Below are positions 9,250 through 18,347 of a stretch of 64,000 nt of DNA, piece by piece. Source of the DNA: Arboricoccus pini (GTDB taxonomy: Bacteria > Pseudomonadota > Alphaproteobacteria > Geminicoccales > Geminicoccaceae); NCBI RefSeq assembly GCF_900187945.1, contig NZ_FYEH01000008.1, forward strand, positions 98,910-162,909, written 5' to 3'. Each line of letters opens with the position of its first letter. The first letter of the stretch is position 1. The notes beneath the pieces are model-generated. The model did no database searches, had not been told where the DNA came from, and worked only from the letters and a program-made list of their open reading frames with translations. The position numbers and the translations under genes were made by a program.

Positions 9250-10461
9250 ATGAAAAAGAACCTGCTTATCATCGGCGCTGGCGGCGTGGCCCAGGTCGTG
9301 GCCCACAAATGCGCTCAGCACAATGACCTGATGGGCGACATCAACATCGCCTCGCGTACGCTGCGCAAATGCGAGGACATCATCGCCTCGATCGGCCAAA
9401 AGGGCAGCATGAAGGTGCCGGGCGTGTTGAAGGGCCATGCCCTGGACGCCCAGAATGTTGGCGCGACCATCGAGCTCATTCGTGCAACGAAGAGCCAGAT
9501 CGTCGTCAATGTCGGACCGGCCTTCGTCAACATGGCAGTCCTCTCGGCGTGCCTGGCCACCGGTGCTGCCTATGTCGATACGGCAATCCACGAAGACCCG
9601 CTCAAGATCTGCGAGACGCCTCCCTGGTATGCGAACTATGAGTGGAAGCGCCGGGACGAATGCGAGAAGGCCGGCCTGACGGCTATTCTCGGTGCTGGTT
9701 TCGATCCCGGTGTCGTCAACGCCTATGCGGCCCTCGCCAAGGCCGAGTATTTCGACCGTATCGATTCGATCGACATCATCGACATCAATGCCGGTGACCA
9801 TGGCCGCTACTTTGCGACCAATTTCGATCCCGAGATCAATTTCCGCGAATTCACGGGTCAGGTCTGGTCCTGGCAGAATAACCAGTGGACCTCGAACAAG
9901 ATGTTCGAGGTCAAGAAGGAGTGGGACATGCCGGTCGTCGGGCCGCGCACGACCTACATGACCGGTCATGACGAGATCCACTCGCTCTCGCAGAATCTGG
10001 GTGTACCCAATATCCGCTTTTGGATGAGCTTCAGCGAGCGCTACGTCACGGTCTTCACCGTTTTAAAGAACCTGGGCCTCTTGTCCGAGCAGCCGATCAA
10101 GACAGCCGAAGGCCTGGAGGTTGTCCCACTCAAGGTCGTAAAGGCCGTTCTGCCCGATCCGTCTTCGCTGGCGCCCGATTACACAGGCAAGACCTGCATT
10201 GGCGACCTTGTGAAGGGGGTCAAGGACGGCAAGGAGCGCGAAATCCTCTTCTACAACGTCTCCGACCACAAGGCGGCCTACGAAGAAGTCGGCAGCCAGG
10301 GAATCTCCTACACGGCGGGCGTACCGGCAGCGGCCACGGCCATGCTGATCGCCACGGGCGAATGGGACGTGCGGCGCATGGCCAATATCGAGGATCTGCC
10401 GCCCCGCCCCTTCCTCGACCTACTGGACAAGATCGGCCTGCCTACCCAGATCCGCGAGTAA
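9250..10461 (+). CDS. Carboxynorspermidine/carboxyspermidine synthase (saccharopine-dehydrogenase-like)
   Basis: This 403-residue enzyme starts with a Rossmann motif 'LLIIGAGGVAQVVAHKCAQ' and has the saccharopine dehydrogenase-like architecture. A central 'GAGFDPGVVNAYAALA' block and a C-terminal 'GVPAAATAMLIATGEW' block are typical of the Lys1-like carboxynorspermidine dehydrogenase group. It reductively condenses aspartate semialdehyde with putrescine or diaminopropane using NADPH, giving the substrate of the decarboxylase encoded just upstream. The two genes form a compact polyamine operon. The gene ends tail to tail with the guanidine operon, only 7 bases from the stop of the carboxylase gene. 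Confidence 0.93.
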   Translation: MKKNLLIIGAGGVAQVVAHKCAQHNDLMGDINIASRTLRKCEDIIASIGQKGSMKVPGVLKGHALDAQNVGATIELIRATKSQIVVNVGPAFVNMAVLSACLATGAAYVDTAIHEDPLKICETPPWYANYEWKRRDECEKAGLTAILGAGFDPGVVNAYAALAKAEYFDRIDSIDIIDINAGDHGRYFATNFDPEINFREFTGQVWSWQNNQWTSNKMFEVKKEWDMPVVGPRTTYMTGHDEIHSLSQNLGVPNIRFWMSFSERYVTVFTVLKNLGLLSEQPIKTAEGLEVVPLKVVKAVLPDPSSLAPDYTGKTCIGDLVKGVKDGKEREILFYNVSDHKAAYEEVGSQGISYTAGVPAAATAMLIATGEWDVRRMANIEDLPPRPFLDLLDKIGLPTQIRE

Positions 10462-10468
10462 GCGGCAC

Positions 10469-13400
10469 CTAGCGCCCGCTGGGCTCGACCAGTGCCAGGA
10501 TGTCGCCGCCCCGCACGACTTGGCCCGGTCGAACCCGGATTTCCTTGAGAATGCCGGTCGTAGTCGCCGGGATCGGCACTTCCATCTTCATGGCCTCCAG
10601 GACGATGACGACATCACCGGCCCTGACAGGCTGGCCGGGCTCGGCGACGATCCGCCAAACGCTTCCCGGCATTGAGCTCATCAAGGGCTCGTGGCCCTCG
10701 GGCACGTCCCCTTCAGGACGTGGGCCGGCGGCGGTCTCGTCGACATAGGCCGCAATCCCGGCCTCCTGCCATCGGCGCCGTTCGGCCGCGAATGCGGCCT
10801 CGCGTCCAGTTTGGAAGGCGGCGATCGAGGACGCTTCGTCTTTTAGCATCCGGGCATGCTGGCCATAGTCCAGCACCGTCTCCTCGATCTCGATCGGATA
10901 GGCGCCGTGCGGGAATGCCGCGCGCGCCTCGAGCAGTTCCTGCTCGCTTACCAGGTGGAAGCGCACCTGGTCGAAGAAGCGCAGCAGCCAGGGATGGCCG
11001 GGCTTGAAGACAGGCGTTGTCCGCCAGCTGTTCCACATCTGGATGGTACGGCCAAAGAGCTGATAGCCGCCTGGCCCCTCCATCCCGTAGATGCACATAT
11101 AGGCGCCGCCGATGCCCACCGCGTTCTCGGGTGTCCATGGGCGGGCCGGATTGTACTTGGTCGTCACCAGTCGGTGACGCGGGTCGAGAGGTGTTGCCAC
11201 GGGCGCGCCCAGATAGACGTCGCCCAGGCCCATCACCAAGTAGCTCGCATTGAGGATGATGCGCTGCACGGCCGCCTCGTCCTCGAGGCCGTTAATGCGC
11301 CGGATGAACTCGATGTTCGAGGGACACCAAGGCGCATCCGGCCGCACCAGTTCCTGGTAGCGACGCATGGCCAGGACGACCTGACTGTCATTCCAGGACA
11401 GCGGCAAATGGACAATACGCGAGGGGACGCGCATCGCATCGACGGCAGGCAGGCCGTCCTCCAACTCGACAAGCACGGCCAATAGACGCTCGCGCGCGAG
11501 CAAGGCTGGATCGTAGTGGATCTGCAACGACCTGATTCCGGGCGTCAGGTCGATGATGCCCTGGAGACGGCACCCCACCAGAGCCTCCATCAAAAGCTGG
11601 ACCCTGAGCCGAAGCGCCAGATCGAGTGTCATCGCTCCGTACTCGACCAGGAGATTGGCATCCCCCTGCCGGCGATAGGCCACGGGAACGGGTGCATCCG
11701 CGGCCTTAGCCAGAATGGCGCTGCCGGCGGCCGGCACACGCAGGGGCAGCGGGCCGCCGATCGGGTCGGCGCCTGCCGTTGGCACGAAGCGAACACGATC
11801 GCCTGGACGCAGCTGGCCCAGCTTCCAGAGATCAGCTTGTGCGACGACACCCGGGCAGACGAAGCCGCCGAGACTGGGGCCATCTGGTCCGAGGATGATC
11901 GGCATATCGCCCGTAAAGTCGATGGCGCCGATCGCATAGGCATTATCGTGCAGGTTGGAGGGATGCAGACCCGCCTCCCCGCCATCCTGGCGCGCGAATT
12001 CGGGTTTGGGCCCAATCAGCCGCACACCCGTCCTGGCGCTGTTGAAATGGACTTCGTAGGTGGCGCTGAAGAGAGTGGCGACATCGTCCTCAGTGAAGAA
12101 ATCCGGGGCACCGTGCGGCCCATAAACAGTCTGGAGCTGCCACTCATGGGAAAGCGCCGGCAAGTCGACGGGAGCCGGCGCGCCTGATTGGCGGGCCTCG
12201 TCGCCATAGGCCAGCATGTCGCCGGCGCGAAGCGCGCCCGTCGCATGGCCGCCAAAGCCGCCAAGCGTAAAGGTCGCGGCCGAGCCCAGCAGGGATGCTG
12301 CCTCGAAAGCTCCCCGCACCGCCAGATAGCCACGCAAGCCGGGACCGTCGATGGCGCCCACCGCCAGGATCTGACCGGCTCGCACCGCTACGGGTCGGCC
12401 CATGGGTACCGGCTCGTCGTCGAGGCGAGCCGCCATGGCGGCACCGGCCAGACCGATCAGGGCGTCGGCATGGAAACGGAGCGTCGGGCCGGAGGCCGTC
12501 ACCTCCAGGGCCAGGCTTTCCTCCGCATTGCCGACGATGCGATTAGCCAGCCGATGCGCCTTTGAATCCATCGGCCCCGATGGGGGGACGCCCACATGCC
12601 AAAAGCCCAGACGACCCGGCAATTCCTGCAGGCTCGACATTGCCCCGGGTGTCAGGACTTCGACGCGCCTTGAGCAGAAGGCAAAGCCTTGCAGCGTCGA
12701 GGTCGTCATGCTGGCGGTCGCGAAGACGGAACTGGCGGCGATGGCGCGAAGATAATCCAGGTTGGTCTCGATGCCCTGGATGCGCGTCTGCGCCAGGGCG
12801 GCGCGGAGCCCCTCCAGGGCGCATTGCCGGTCCGGGCCGGCAACGATGATCTTGGCCAGCAGAGGATCGTAGAACGTCGACACTTCCGTGCCTGTCTCGA
12901 TCCATCCATCGACGCGAGCACCATCGGGGAAGACGAGCTCGGTCAGTCGCCCGGCAGAGGGTTGGAAATCCTTGAGCGGCGATTCGGCATAAAGCCTGGC
13001 CTCGATCGCCGCCCCTTGCGGGCGACGTGTCGCCAGGTCGTCCAGGACATTCTCGCCGGCCGCCTGCCTGACCATGCAGGCGACGAGATCGACGCCGAAG
13101 ACGGCCTCGGTCACCGGATGCTCGACCTGAAGGCGGGTGTTCACCTCGAGAAAGAAGAAATCGCCACGCTCGGCATCGAAGATGAACTCGACCGTGCCCG
13201 CCGATTCGTAGGCGACACCTCGCGCGAGCTTGACGGCGGCCGCGTGCAGCCCCTCGCGCGTGGCTTCGGATAAGCCGGGTGCAGGTGTCTCCTCGACGAC
13301 CTTCTGGTTGCGTCGCTGCAGCGAGCAGTCCCGTTCGCCCAATGCCAGGACGCCGCCTTTGCCGTCGCCGAAGATCTGCACCTCGACATGCCGGGCGGCG

Positions 13401-14011
13401 GCGACGAAGCGCTCCAGGTACACGCGCGCGTCACCGAAGCTGGCGCCGGCCGTTCGTTGCACGGCCGCGAACGACTCGGCCAGGGCGGAGGCATCGCGGC
13501 AAAGGCGCATGCCGATGCCGCCGCCGCCAGCGGTACTCTTGAGCATCAAGGGGTAGCCGATGGTCTCTGCGGCCCCGAGTGCTGCATCGAGATCGTCGAG
13601 CAGTGCCGAGCCCGGCAGGAGCGGCACGCCACTCTCGCTAGCCAGTCGCCTCGCCTCGTGCTTCAGGCCGAAGGAACGCAGATGCTCGGGCCGGGGCCCT
13701 ATGAAGGCGATCCCCTCATCAGCCAGGCGCAAGGCGAATTCGGCGCTCTCGCTGAGAAAGCCGTAGCCCGGATGAACCGCCTCGGCACCCGTTTGCCTGC
13801 AGGCGGCAATCACCGCCTCGATATTGAGGTAGGTATCGAGCGCGCTGTTGCCCGGCAGGATCACCCGCTCATCGGCCAAGCGCACGGGCAGCGTGAAGCG
13901 ATCTGCCTCCGAGGCGATGGCGACACTGCGCACGCCCAACTGGCGCAGCGTCCTTTGGATCCGGGCCGCGATCTCGCCCCGGTTGGCGATCAGCACCTTC
14001 CTGAACATCAA
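10469..14011 (-). CDS. Biotin-dependent guanidine carboxylase (annotated family: urea carboxylase)
   Basis: This is a 1180-residue multidomain carboxylase. Residues about 1-450 are biotin carboxylase (ATP-grasp, 'KSTAGGGGIGMRLC', 'FFLEVNTRLQVEHPVTE'). About 460-770 is the KipA/allophanate-hydrolase-subunit-2-like carboxyltransferase half, and about 800-1020 the KipI-like half. The C-terminal biotinyl domain has Lys1142 in 'EAMKME'. The family was long called urea carboxylase. Work on carboxyguanidine deiminases showed that members encoded with two DUF1989 proteins act mainly on guanidine. The guanidine-I riboswitch in front of this operon supports guanidine as substrate here. The ATG overlaps the stop of the preceding DUF1989 gene (ATGA). 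Allophanate hydrolase, needed downstream in the pathway, is not in the window. Confidence 0.93.
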   Translation of the reverse strand: MMFRKVLIANRGEIAARIQRTLRQLGVRSVAIASEADRFTLPVRLADERVILPGNSALDTYLNIEAVIAACRQTGAEAVHPGYGFLSESAEFALRLADEGIAFIGPRPEHLRSFGLKHEARRLASESGVPLLPGSALLDDLDAALGAAETIGYPLMLKSTAGGGGIGMRLCRDASALAESFAAVQRTAGASFGDARVYLERFVAAARHVEVQIFGDGKGGVLALGERDCSLQRRNQKVVEETPAPGLSEATREGLHAAAVKLARGVAYESAGTVEFIFDAERGDFFFLEVNTRLQVEHPVTEAVFGVDLVACMVRQAAGENVLDDLATRRPQGAAIEARLYAESPLKDFQPSAGRLTELVFPDGARVDGWIETGTEVSTFYDPLLAKIIVAGPDRQCALEGLRAALAQTRIQGIETNLDYLRAIAASSVFATASMTTSTLQGFAFCSRRVEVLTPGAMSSLQELPGRLGFWHVGVPPSGPMDSKAHRLANRIVGNAEESLALEVTASGPTLRFHADALIGLAGAAMAARLDDEPVPMGRPVAVRAGQILAVGAIDGPGLRGYLAVRGAFEAASLLGSAATFTLGGFGGHATGALRAGDMLAYGDEARQSGAPAPVDLPALSHEWQLQTVYGPHGAPDFFTEDDVATLFSATYEVHFNSARTGVRLIGPKPEFARQDGGEAGLHPSNLHDNAYAIGAIDFTGDMPIILGPDGPSLGGFVCPGVVAQADLWKLGQLRPGDRVRFVPTAGADPIGGPLPLRVPAAGSAILAKAADAPVPVAYRRQGDANLLVEYGAMTLDLALRLRVQLLMEALVGCRLQGIIDLTPGIRSLQIHYDPALLARERLLAVLVELEDGLPAVDAMRVPSRIVHLPLSWNDSQVVLAMRRYQELVRPDAPWCPSNIEFIRRINGLEDEAAVQRIILNASYLVMGLGDVYLGAPVATPLDPRHRLVTTKYNPARPWTPENAVGIGGAYMCIYGMEGPGGYQLFGRTIQMWNSWRTTPVFKPGHPWLLRFFDQVRFHLVSEQELLEARAAFPHGAYPIEIEETVLDYGQHARMLKDEASSIAAFQTGREAAFAAERRRWQEAGIAAYVDETAAGPRPEGDVPEGHEPLMSSMPGSVWRIVAEPGQPVRAGDVVIVLEAMKMEVPIPATTTGILKEIRVRPGQVVRGGDILALVEPSGR

Positions 14012-14637
14012 GCGGGTCCGTCGAAGATCAAGACCTCGATCGGCGTCGGGTCGAAGCCATTGCAGGGATTATTGATCTGCGGGCAATTGGAGATGACGCA
14101 AAGGACGTCCATGCGCGCGATCATGTCGACATAGCCGCCCGGGGCCGAGATGCCGTCGTCGATCACGAGGTCGCCATTCTGCGAGATAGGCACGTTCATG
14201 AAGAAATTGATGTTGGGAACGATGTCGCGCTTGCTCATGCCGTAGCGCGACACTTCGAGCAGGAAATTCTCGCGGCAGGCATGCTCAAAGCGCGTGTGGT
14301 GGCCAAAGCGGACCGTATTGCTCTCGCAGGAGCAGGCGCCGGCCGAGGTGTCGTGTCGACCGCATGTGTCGGCGACGATCTCCAGCATGACGCGCCCCTC
14401 GTTTGAGACGATCTTGCTGCCGAGGCCCAGATAGGCGGCCTTCTGCTGTCGGATCGTGTCTTGCGCGCTGTAGCGCTCGGCATGGTCGCCCGCGTTGTAG
14501 AACAGCGTGTCGACCGCCTGCTGGCCCTTGGAATCGACAAGGCGGAGCCTCTGGCCCGCCCGCACGATCCCCGACCAGGGTTTGCGGGCGGGAACGGTCA
14601 CGTGCAGGACTGGTGATGGATTGGCGGCCATGATCAT
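14008..14637 (-). CDS. cgdB: Carboxyguanidine deiminase subunit (UAAP2, DUF1989)
   Basis: This 209-residue DUF1989 protein of the 'urea carboxylase-associated family 2' has typical blocks: 'AGQRLRLVDSKGQQAVDTLFYN', a cysteine-rich 'GACSCESN' followed by 'EHACRENFLLEV', and the C-terminal 'CPQINNPCNGFDPTPIEVLIFD'. The conserved Cys and His residues fit metal or substrate binding. With its partner it is expected to deiminate carboxyguanidine to allophanate, releasing ammonia. It is translationally coupled on both sides: its start overlaps the stop of the partner gene by four bases, and its stop overlaps the carboxylase start. The A/B naming follows the TIGR03424/TIGR03425 order and is tentative. 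Confidence 0.88.
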   Translation of the reverse strand: MIMAANPSPVLHVTVPARKPWSGIVRAGQRLRLVDSKGQQAVDTLFYNAGDHAERYSAQDTIRQQKAAYLGLGSKIVSNEGRVMLEIVADTCGRHDTSAGACSCESNTVRFGHHTRFEHACRENFLLEVSRYGMSKRDIVPNINFFMNVPISQNGDLVIDDGISAPGGYVDMIARMDVLCVISNCPQINNPCNGFDPTPIEVLIFDGPA

Positions 14638-15467
14638 GCTCCCTGCAGGGCCAGATAGTCATCGAGATTATCGAAGCCGCGCCTGGCCTCCTGCGTGGCT
14701 GTCCGGCAGAGGTCGTCCGCGCTGACGGGCGGCGCCTTGAAGCGGATCAGACCAAGATCGCCCGGCGCGTAGGACGGGGCCGGGTCCATCGGATGTGGGC
14801 AGGCGGATACGGCAACGATCAGGTCCATCTCAGCGCGAAGATCGACAAAGTCGCCCGGGCGCCGCCCGGCCTCGTTCCAGCCGATCTCGCCATGCGCGCC
14901 GACGACCGTCGGCGCGAAGAAAGTGACGACGGGCGCGATGTCGGCTCTGCCAAGGCCATGCTTGCCGGCCGCCAGGACGAGATTGTCACGTGTGTTGCGA
15001 TGGCTGGGATCATCGCCGTAGCGCTCCTTGATGGAAGCGGCCGTCGAGCCGCCGACCAGGACGTCGTGGTGCCCGCTCGTGTCCTCGATGATCGAGAGAA
15101 TGACCCGTCCCATGTCGGAGAAGAGTACGCGTCCCTTGCGCAGCTCCGTGGTCCACTGGACCTTGATCGTATCGGCGTGGTTCAGCCTTTCCGAGGGGTC
15201 CTTGGCATTCCAGGCCAGGAGACTGGCAGCGCCCTTGCCGTCCTTGTTGACGAGCCTGAGCCCCTGGCCACGTGCCAAGAGCAATGTCGTATACCAGCCG
15301 CCCGGGAGCGTCGATGCCGTGATGACGTCACTCTCAGCGATGCTGGCGGCGTTCAGTGCCGTTGGGGCGGGCCAGACCGTCGGCGCTATGGTCGTGCCCG
15401 TATGCTTGAGTTCCTCATAACGGCGACGATAGCCCTCGATCCGGGCTGCGCGCTCGGCCTCGCTCAT
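14634..15467 (-). CDS. cgdA: Carboxyguanidine deiminase subunit (UAAP1, DUF1989)
   Basis: This 277-residue DUF1989 protein of 'urea carboxylase-associated family 1' is the first gene of the guanidine operon. Family blocks include 'GQGLRLVNKDGKGAASLLAWNA', 'DTIKVQWTTELRKGRVLFSDMG', 'DTSGHHDVLVGG' and the C-terminal 'SACPHPMDPA'. The open frame continues 102 codons further upstream, but that extension runs through the riboswitch. The ATG at 15467 has an AGGAGGA ribosome-binding site and matches the usual N-terminus 'MSEAERAARIEGYRRRYEEL'. It forms a heteromer with the second DUF1989 protein to hydrolyse carboxyguanidine made by the carboxylase. Confidence 0.9.
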   Translation of the reverse strand: MSEAERAARIEGYRRRYEELKHTGTTIAPTVWPAPTALNAASIAESDVITASTLPGGWYTTLLLARGQGLRLVNKDGKGAASLLAWNAKDPSERLNHADTIKVQWTTELRKGRVLFSDMGRVILSIIEDTSGHHDVLVGGSTAASIKERYGDDPSHRNTRDNLVLAAGKHGLGRADIAPVVTFFAPTVVGAHGEIGWNEAGRRPGDFVDLRAEMDLIVAVSACPHPMDPAPSYAPGDLGLIRFKAPPVSADDLCRTATQEARRGFDNLDDYLALQGA

Positions 15468-15473
15468 GGCGCC

Positions 15474-15616
15474 ATTCCTCCTGTCGGGAAGCGCGCAAGA
15501 ACAAGGCCGCGCCCGGTTCGACACGCGCTCGTTTCGGGTCTGGGGTAGCGGGCGGAATGTGCTGCCATCGGTGATCATCGCTCCATGGGCGCGCAAAGGC
15601 TGCGCGGTCCGACAGG
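15474..15616 (-). promoter_or_regulatory. cgdA leader: ribosome-binding site able to pair with a segment just after the riboswitch
   Basis: On the minus strand the eight bases CCTGTCGG (15616-15609) lie just after the aptamer's 3' end. They are exactly complementary to CCGACAGG (15487-15480), which runs into the AGGAGGA ribosome-binding site of cgdA. Such pairing would hide the site, so control may act on translation. The pairing is seen in the sequence; its role is inferred. Confidence 0.5.
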
Positions 15617-15620
15617 TCGA

Positions 15621-15753
15621 GATCTCCCGGGCTTTTATCCCGCCGTGTACCGCGCTGATGGTCCTACAAGCCTGCAGGCAGCGCGGCGGGTGGCTCTTGG
15701 ACCGTGCACTCACTGCAAGCGTGAGCAGGAACCCTAGCCATCCATGTCTCACC
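15621..15753 (-). promoter_or_regulatory. Guanidine-I riboswitch (ykkC/yxkD class, subtype 1)
   Basis: On the minus strand, upstream of cgdA, the conserved ykkC elements appear in the right order. CTAGGGTTCC at about 15740-15731 is followed by GGTCCAAGAG, then by the 3' block ACACGGCGGGATAAAAGCCC and GGGAGA ending at about 15621. These are the hallmark conserved strands of the guanidine-I aptamer, which turns expression on when guanidine is bound. It lies about 155 bases ahead of the cgdA start, as expected for guanidine carboxylase operons. I could not run a covariance-model search; end points are approximate. Confidence 0.93.
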
Positions 15754-15897
15754 TGGAGGGAAGCACGGAGCATAGCGCCATGGCAAGGGGGAGCGCCTCC
15801 CGCATTTGCAGGCTGGGTCCGCCTGACCTACTGCTGTGGCACGAGATCGCGCCGGGCGCAGGTCTTTATTTATTCTCAAGCGGGAGTTGTTCACCGG

Positions 15898-18213
15898 ATG
15901 CTTGGCAAGATCACGGCCGAACAGGAATTCCGCGTCTTGATCATCGACGAGAAACTGGCGCAGCCCGCCAGCTATGGCGGCAGGGCCATTCGTGCTCTGG
16001 CCGAGGAGTTACGACGCCAGGGCATCGGCGTCATCGAGGCCCTGAGCTACGAGGATGGCCAGGCGGCCTTCATGGCGGATGCGTCCTTGGACGCAATTCT
16101 GATCGACTGGACGAGCGGCGATGTCGACAATGAGGCTGTCGAGCACGCGGCCGACGCTCTCTTGCGCACCATTCGCCGGCGCAACGCCTATATCCCGATC
16201 ATCCTCTTGGCCGACCGAGAGGCGACGGAAACCCTTGACGTCGACATCATGTTGAAGGCGGATGAATATGTCTTCACGCTCGAGGATACGACCTCGTTCA
16301 TTGCCGGTCGCGTCCTGGCGGCGATCAAACGCTACACCGCCAACCTCCTGCCGCCCTTCAACAAGGCTCTCTTTGCCTACCTAGAGACAGCGGAATATTC
16401 ATGGGCGGCCCCGGGCCACCAGGGCGGCATCGCCTTCACCAAAAGCCCGGCCGGCCGCGTCTTCTACGATTTCTTCGGCGAAAATCTCTTTCGCACCGAC
16501 AGTGGCATCGAACGCGGTTCGCTGGGCTCCCTCCTCGATCATTCGGGCCCGATCGGCGAGGGCGAGGAATATGCGGCCCGCATTTTCGGCGCCCATCGCT
16601 CCTATTCCGGGTTGACGGGGACCTCGGGCTCGAATCGCGCCATCATGGGCTCGGTCATTGGCGAGAACCGGTTCGCGATCTGCGACCGCAACTGCCATAA
16701 ATCGATCGAACAGGGCCTCATCCTGGCGGGCGGCGTTCCCCTCTTCCTGGTTCCGACCCGCAACCATTACGGCATCATCGGCCCGATTCTACCCGACCAG
16801 CTCGACCCTGGCCGGATCCGCGAACGGCTGGAAGCGCATCCCCTACGCGGGCACGCTAAATCGCTGCGGCCCACCTACGCCGTGCTGACCAACTCCACCT
16901 ATGACGGCATCTGCTACGATGCCAGTCGGGCACAGGATCTGCTCGACAAGAGCACGGACACGATCCATTTCGACGAGGCTTGGTTCGCCTATGCGCGCTT
17001 CCATCCGCTCTATGTGAACCGCTTCGCCATGCGCGGATCGCCCGAGGACCATCCGGCCAACGGCCCGACCGTCTTTGCCACGCACTCGACCCACAAACTG
17101 CTGGCGGCTCTCTCGCAAGCCTCCTACATCCACGTTCGCGAGGGCCGCCGCCGGGTCGAGCACAGCGTCTTCAATGAAAGCTACATGGCGCAGCAGACGA
17201 CCTCGCCGCTCTACGCGTTGCTGGCCTCTAACGAGATCGGCGCGGCGATGATGGACGGCCCGGGCGGCCGGTCGCTGACCGACGACGTCATCCGCGAGTC
17301 GATCGCCTTCCGTCAGGCCCTGGCCCGGGCACATCGGGAGTACGCGCAGCGCGGCGACTGGTTCTTCTGGCCCTGGAACGCACCAGCAATTCTGGACCGG
17401 GAAACCGGCGGCAGCGTGCCCTTCGCCGATGCCGACCCCGTAATATTGGCACGCGATCCGGCGGCCTGGATCCTCGGCAAGGACGAGGCCTGGCACGGCT
17501 TTGGCGATATTCCCGATGGCTGGGCCATGCTCGATCCGATCAAGGTCGGCATCGTCTGCCCGGGCATCGACGATGCCGGTGAGATGCTGGAGCGGGGCAT
17601 CCCCGCCGCCGTGCTCAACGCCTATCTGCACCATAACGGCATCATCCCGTCGCGCACGACGGATTTCATGATCCTCTGCCTGTTCTCGATGGGGGTCACG
17701 AAGGGCAAATGGGGCACGCTCATCAGCGTACTCTTGGACTTCAAGCAGGATTACGACGAGAATCGCCGGCTCGTCGAATGCCTGCCCAACCTGGTGGCCG
17801 TCGACCGGCGAAAATATGGTCGCCTTGGCCTGAAGGACCTGGCCGACATGATGTTCGAACAGATGAAGGTCAGCCGCATGGAGCAATGGCAGGCGAAAGC
17901 CTTCGGCACGCTGCCAATCCCTGTCATGCCGCCCAGGTTGGCGGCAGGGCTCCTGAACGAGGGCGAAGCCGAGCTCCTGCCGCTGGACCAGCTTACCGAC
18001 CGTGTGGCGGGAGTGGGCATCATTCCCTATCCGCCGGGCATTCCAATCATCATGCCGGGCGAAAGCTTCGGTCCCGCCGATGGGCCATGGCTCTCCTACA
18101 TGCGCGCCCTACAGGATTGGCGCATAGCCTTCCCGGGCTTCGGCAAGGAGGTCGAGGGCTCGGTCGTCAAGGACGACGTCTACCATGTCTGGTGCCTCAA
18201 GCAGCGGCCCTGA
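15898..18213 (+). CDS. Orn/Lys/Arg decarboxylase, aspartate-aminotransferase fold (probably arginine or lysine type)
   Basis: This 771-residue PLP decarboxylase has the AdiA/LdcC/SpeF architecture. An N-terminal receiver-like wing domain (about 1-145) precedes the PLP core, with 'TGTSGSNRA', Asp359 in 'HFDEAW' and PLP Lys400 in 'STHKLLAALSQ'. The C-terminal domain ends near 'YHVWCLKQ'. The frame is open from 15466, but that extension covers the antisense riboswitch. The ATG at 15898 gives the usual wing-domain start 'EFRVLIIDEKL'. It decarboxylates a basic amino acid to a diamine or agmatine. The carboxyspermidine genes nearby make a polyamine-supply role plausible, but arginine, lysine and ornithine cannot be separated by eye. 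Confidence 0.88.
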   Translation: MLGKITAEQEFRVLIIDEKLAQPASYGGRAIRALAEELRRQGIGVIEALSYEDGQAAFMADASLDAILIDWTSGDVDNEAVEHAADALLRTIRRRNAYIPIILLADREATETLDVDIMLKADEYVFTLEDTTSFIAGRVLAAIKRYTANLLPPFNKALFAYLETAEYSWAAPGHQGGIAFTKSPAGRVFYDFFGENLFRTDSGIERGSLGSLLDHSGPIGEGEEYAARIFGAHRSYSGLTGTSGSNRAIMGSVIGENRFAICDRNCHKSIEQGLILAGGVPLFLVPTRNHYGIIGPILPDQLDPGRIRERLEAHPLRGHAKSLRPTYAVLTNSTYDGICYDASRAQDLLDKSTDTIHFDEAWFAYARFHPLYVNRFAMRGSPEDHPANGPTVFATHSTHKLLAALSQASYIHVREGRRRVEHSVFNESYMAQQTTSPLYALLASNEIGAAMMDGPGGRSLTDDVIRESIAFRQALARAHREYAQRGDWFFWPWNAPAILDRETGGSVPFADADPVILARDPAAWILGKDEAWHGFGDIPDGWAMLDPIKVGIVCPGIDDAGEMLERGIPAAVLNAYLHHNGIIPSRTTDFMILCLFSMGVTKGKWGTLISVLLDFKQDYDENRRLVECLPNLVAVDRRKYGRLGLKDLADMMFEQMKVSRMEQWQAKAFGTLPIPVMPPRLAAGLLNEGEAELLPLDQLTDRVAGVGIIPYPPGIPIIMPGESFGPADGPWLSYMRALQDWRIAFPGFGKEVEGSVVKDDVYHVWCLKQRP

Positions 18214-18347
18214 TCGCCGAGCGGCCAGCAAAAGGGTGACGGGTGGGGCCGGCGATCCCTTGCCCTTCGCCTCCCTGCCGCCGCTAACGGCCGAAGAGCT
18301 CACCTTGCATCTTTGCGCCGTGACCTAGACCCTGGCCGAGGAGACGA

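Noticed and set aside
8485..9981. Minus-strand open frame of 498 codons across the polyamine genes
   Set aside because: It is antisense to two clearly real genes on the plus strand.
15468..15773. N-terminal extension of the cgdA frame
   Set aside because: It is the translation of riboswitch RNA; the family start and a strong ribosome-binding site are at 15467.
15466..15897. N-terminal extension of the Orn/Lys/Arg decarboxylase frame by 144 codons
   Set aside because: It is antisense to the guanidine riboswitch and has no family similarity; the usual N-terminus begins at the ATG at 15898.
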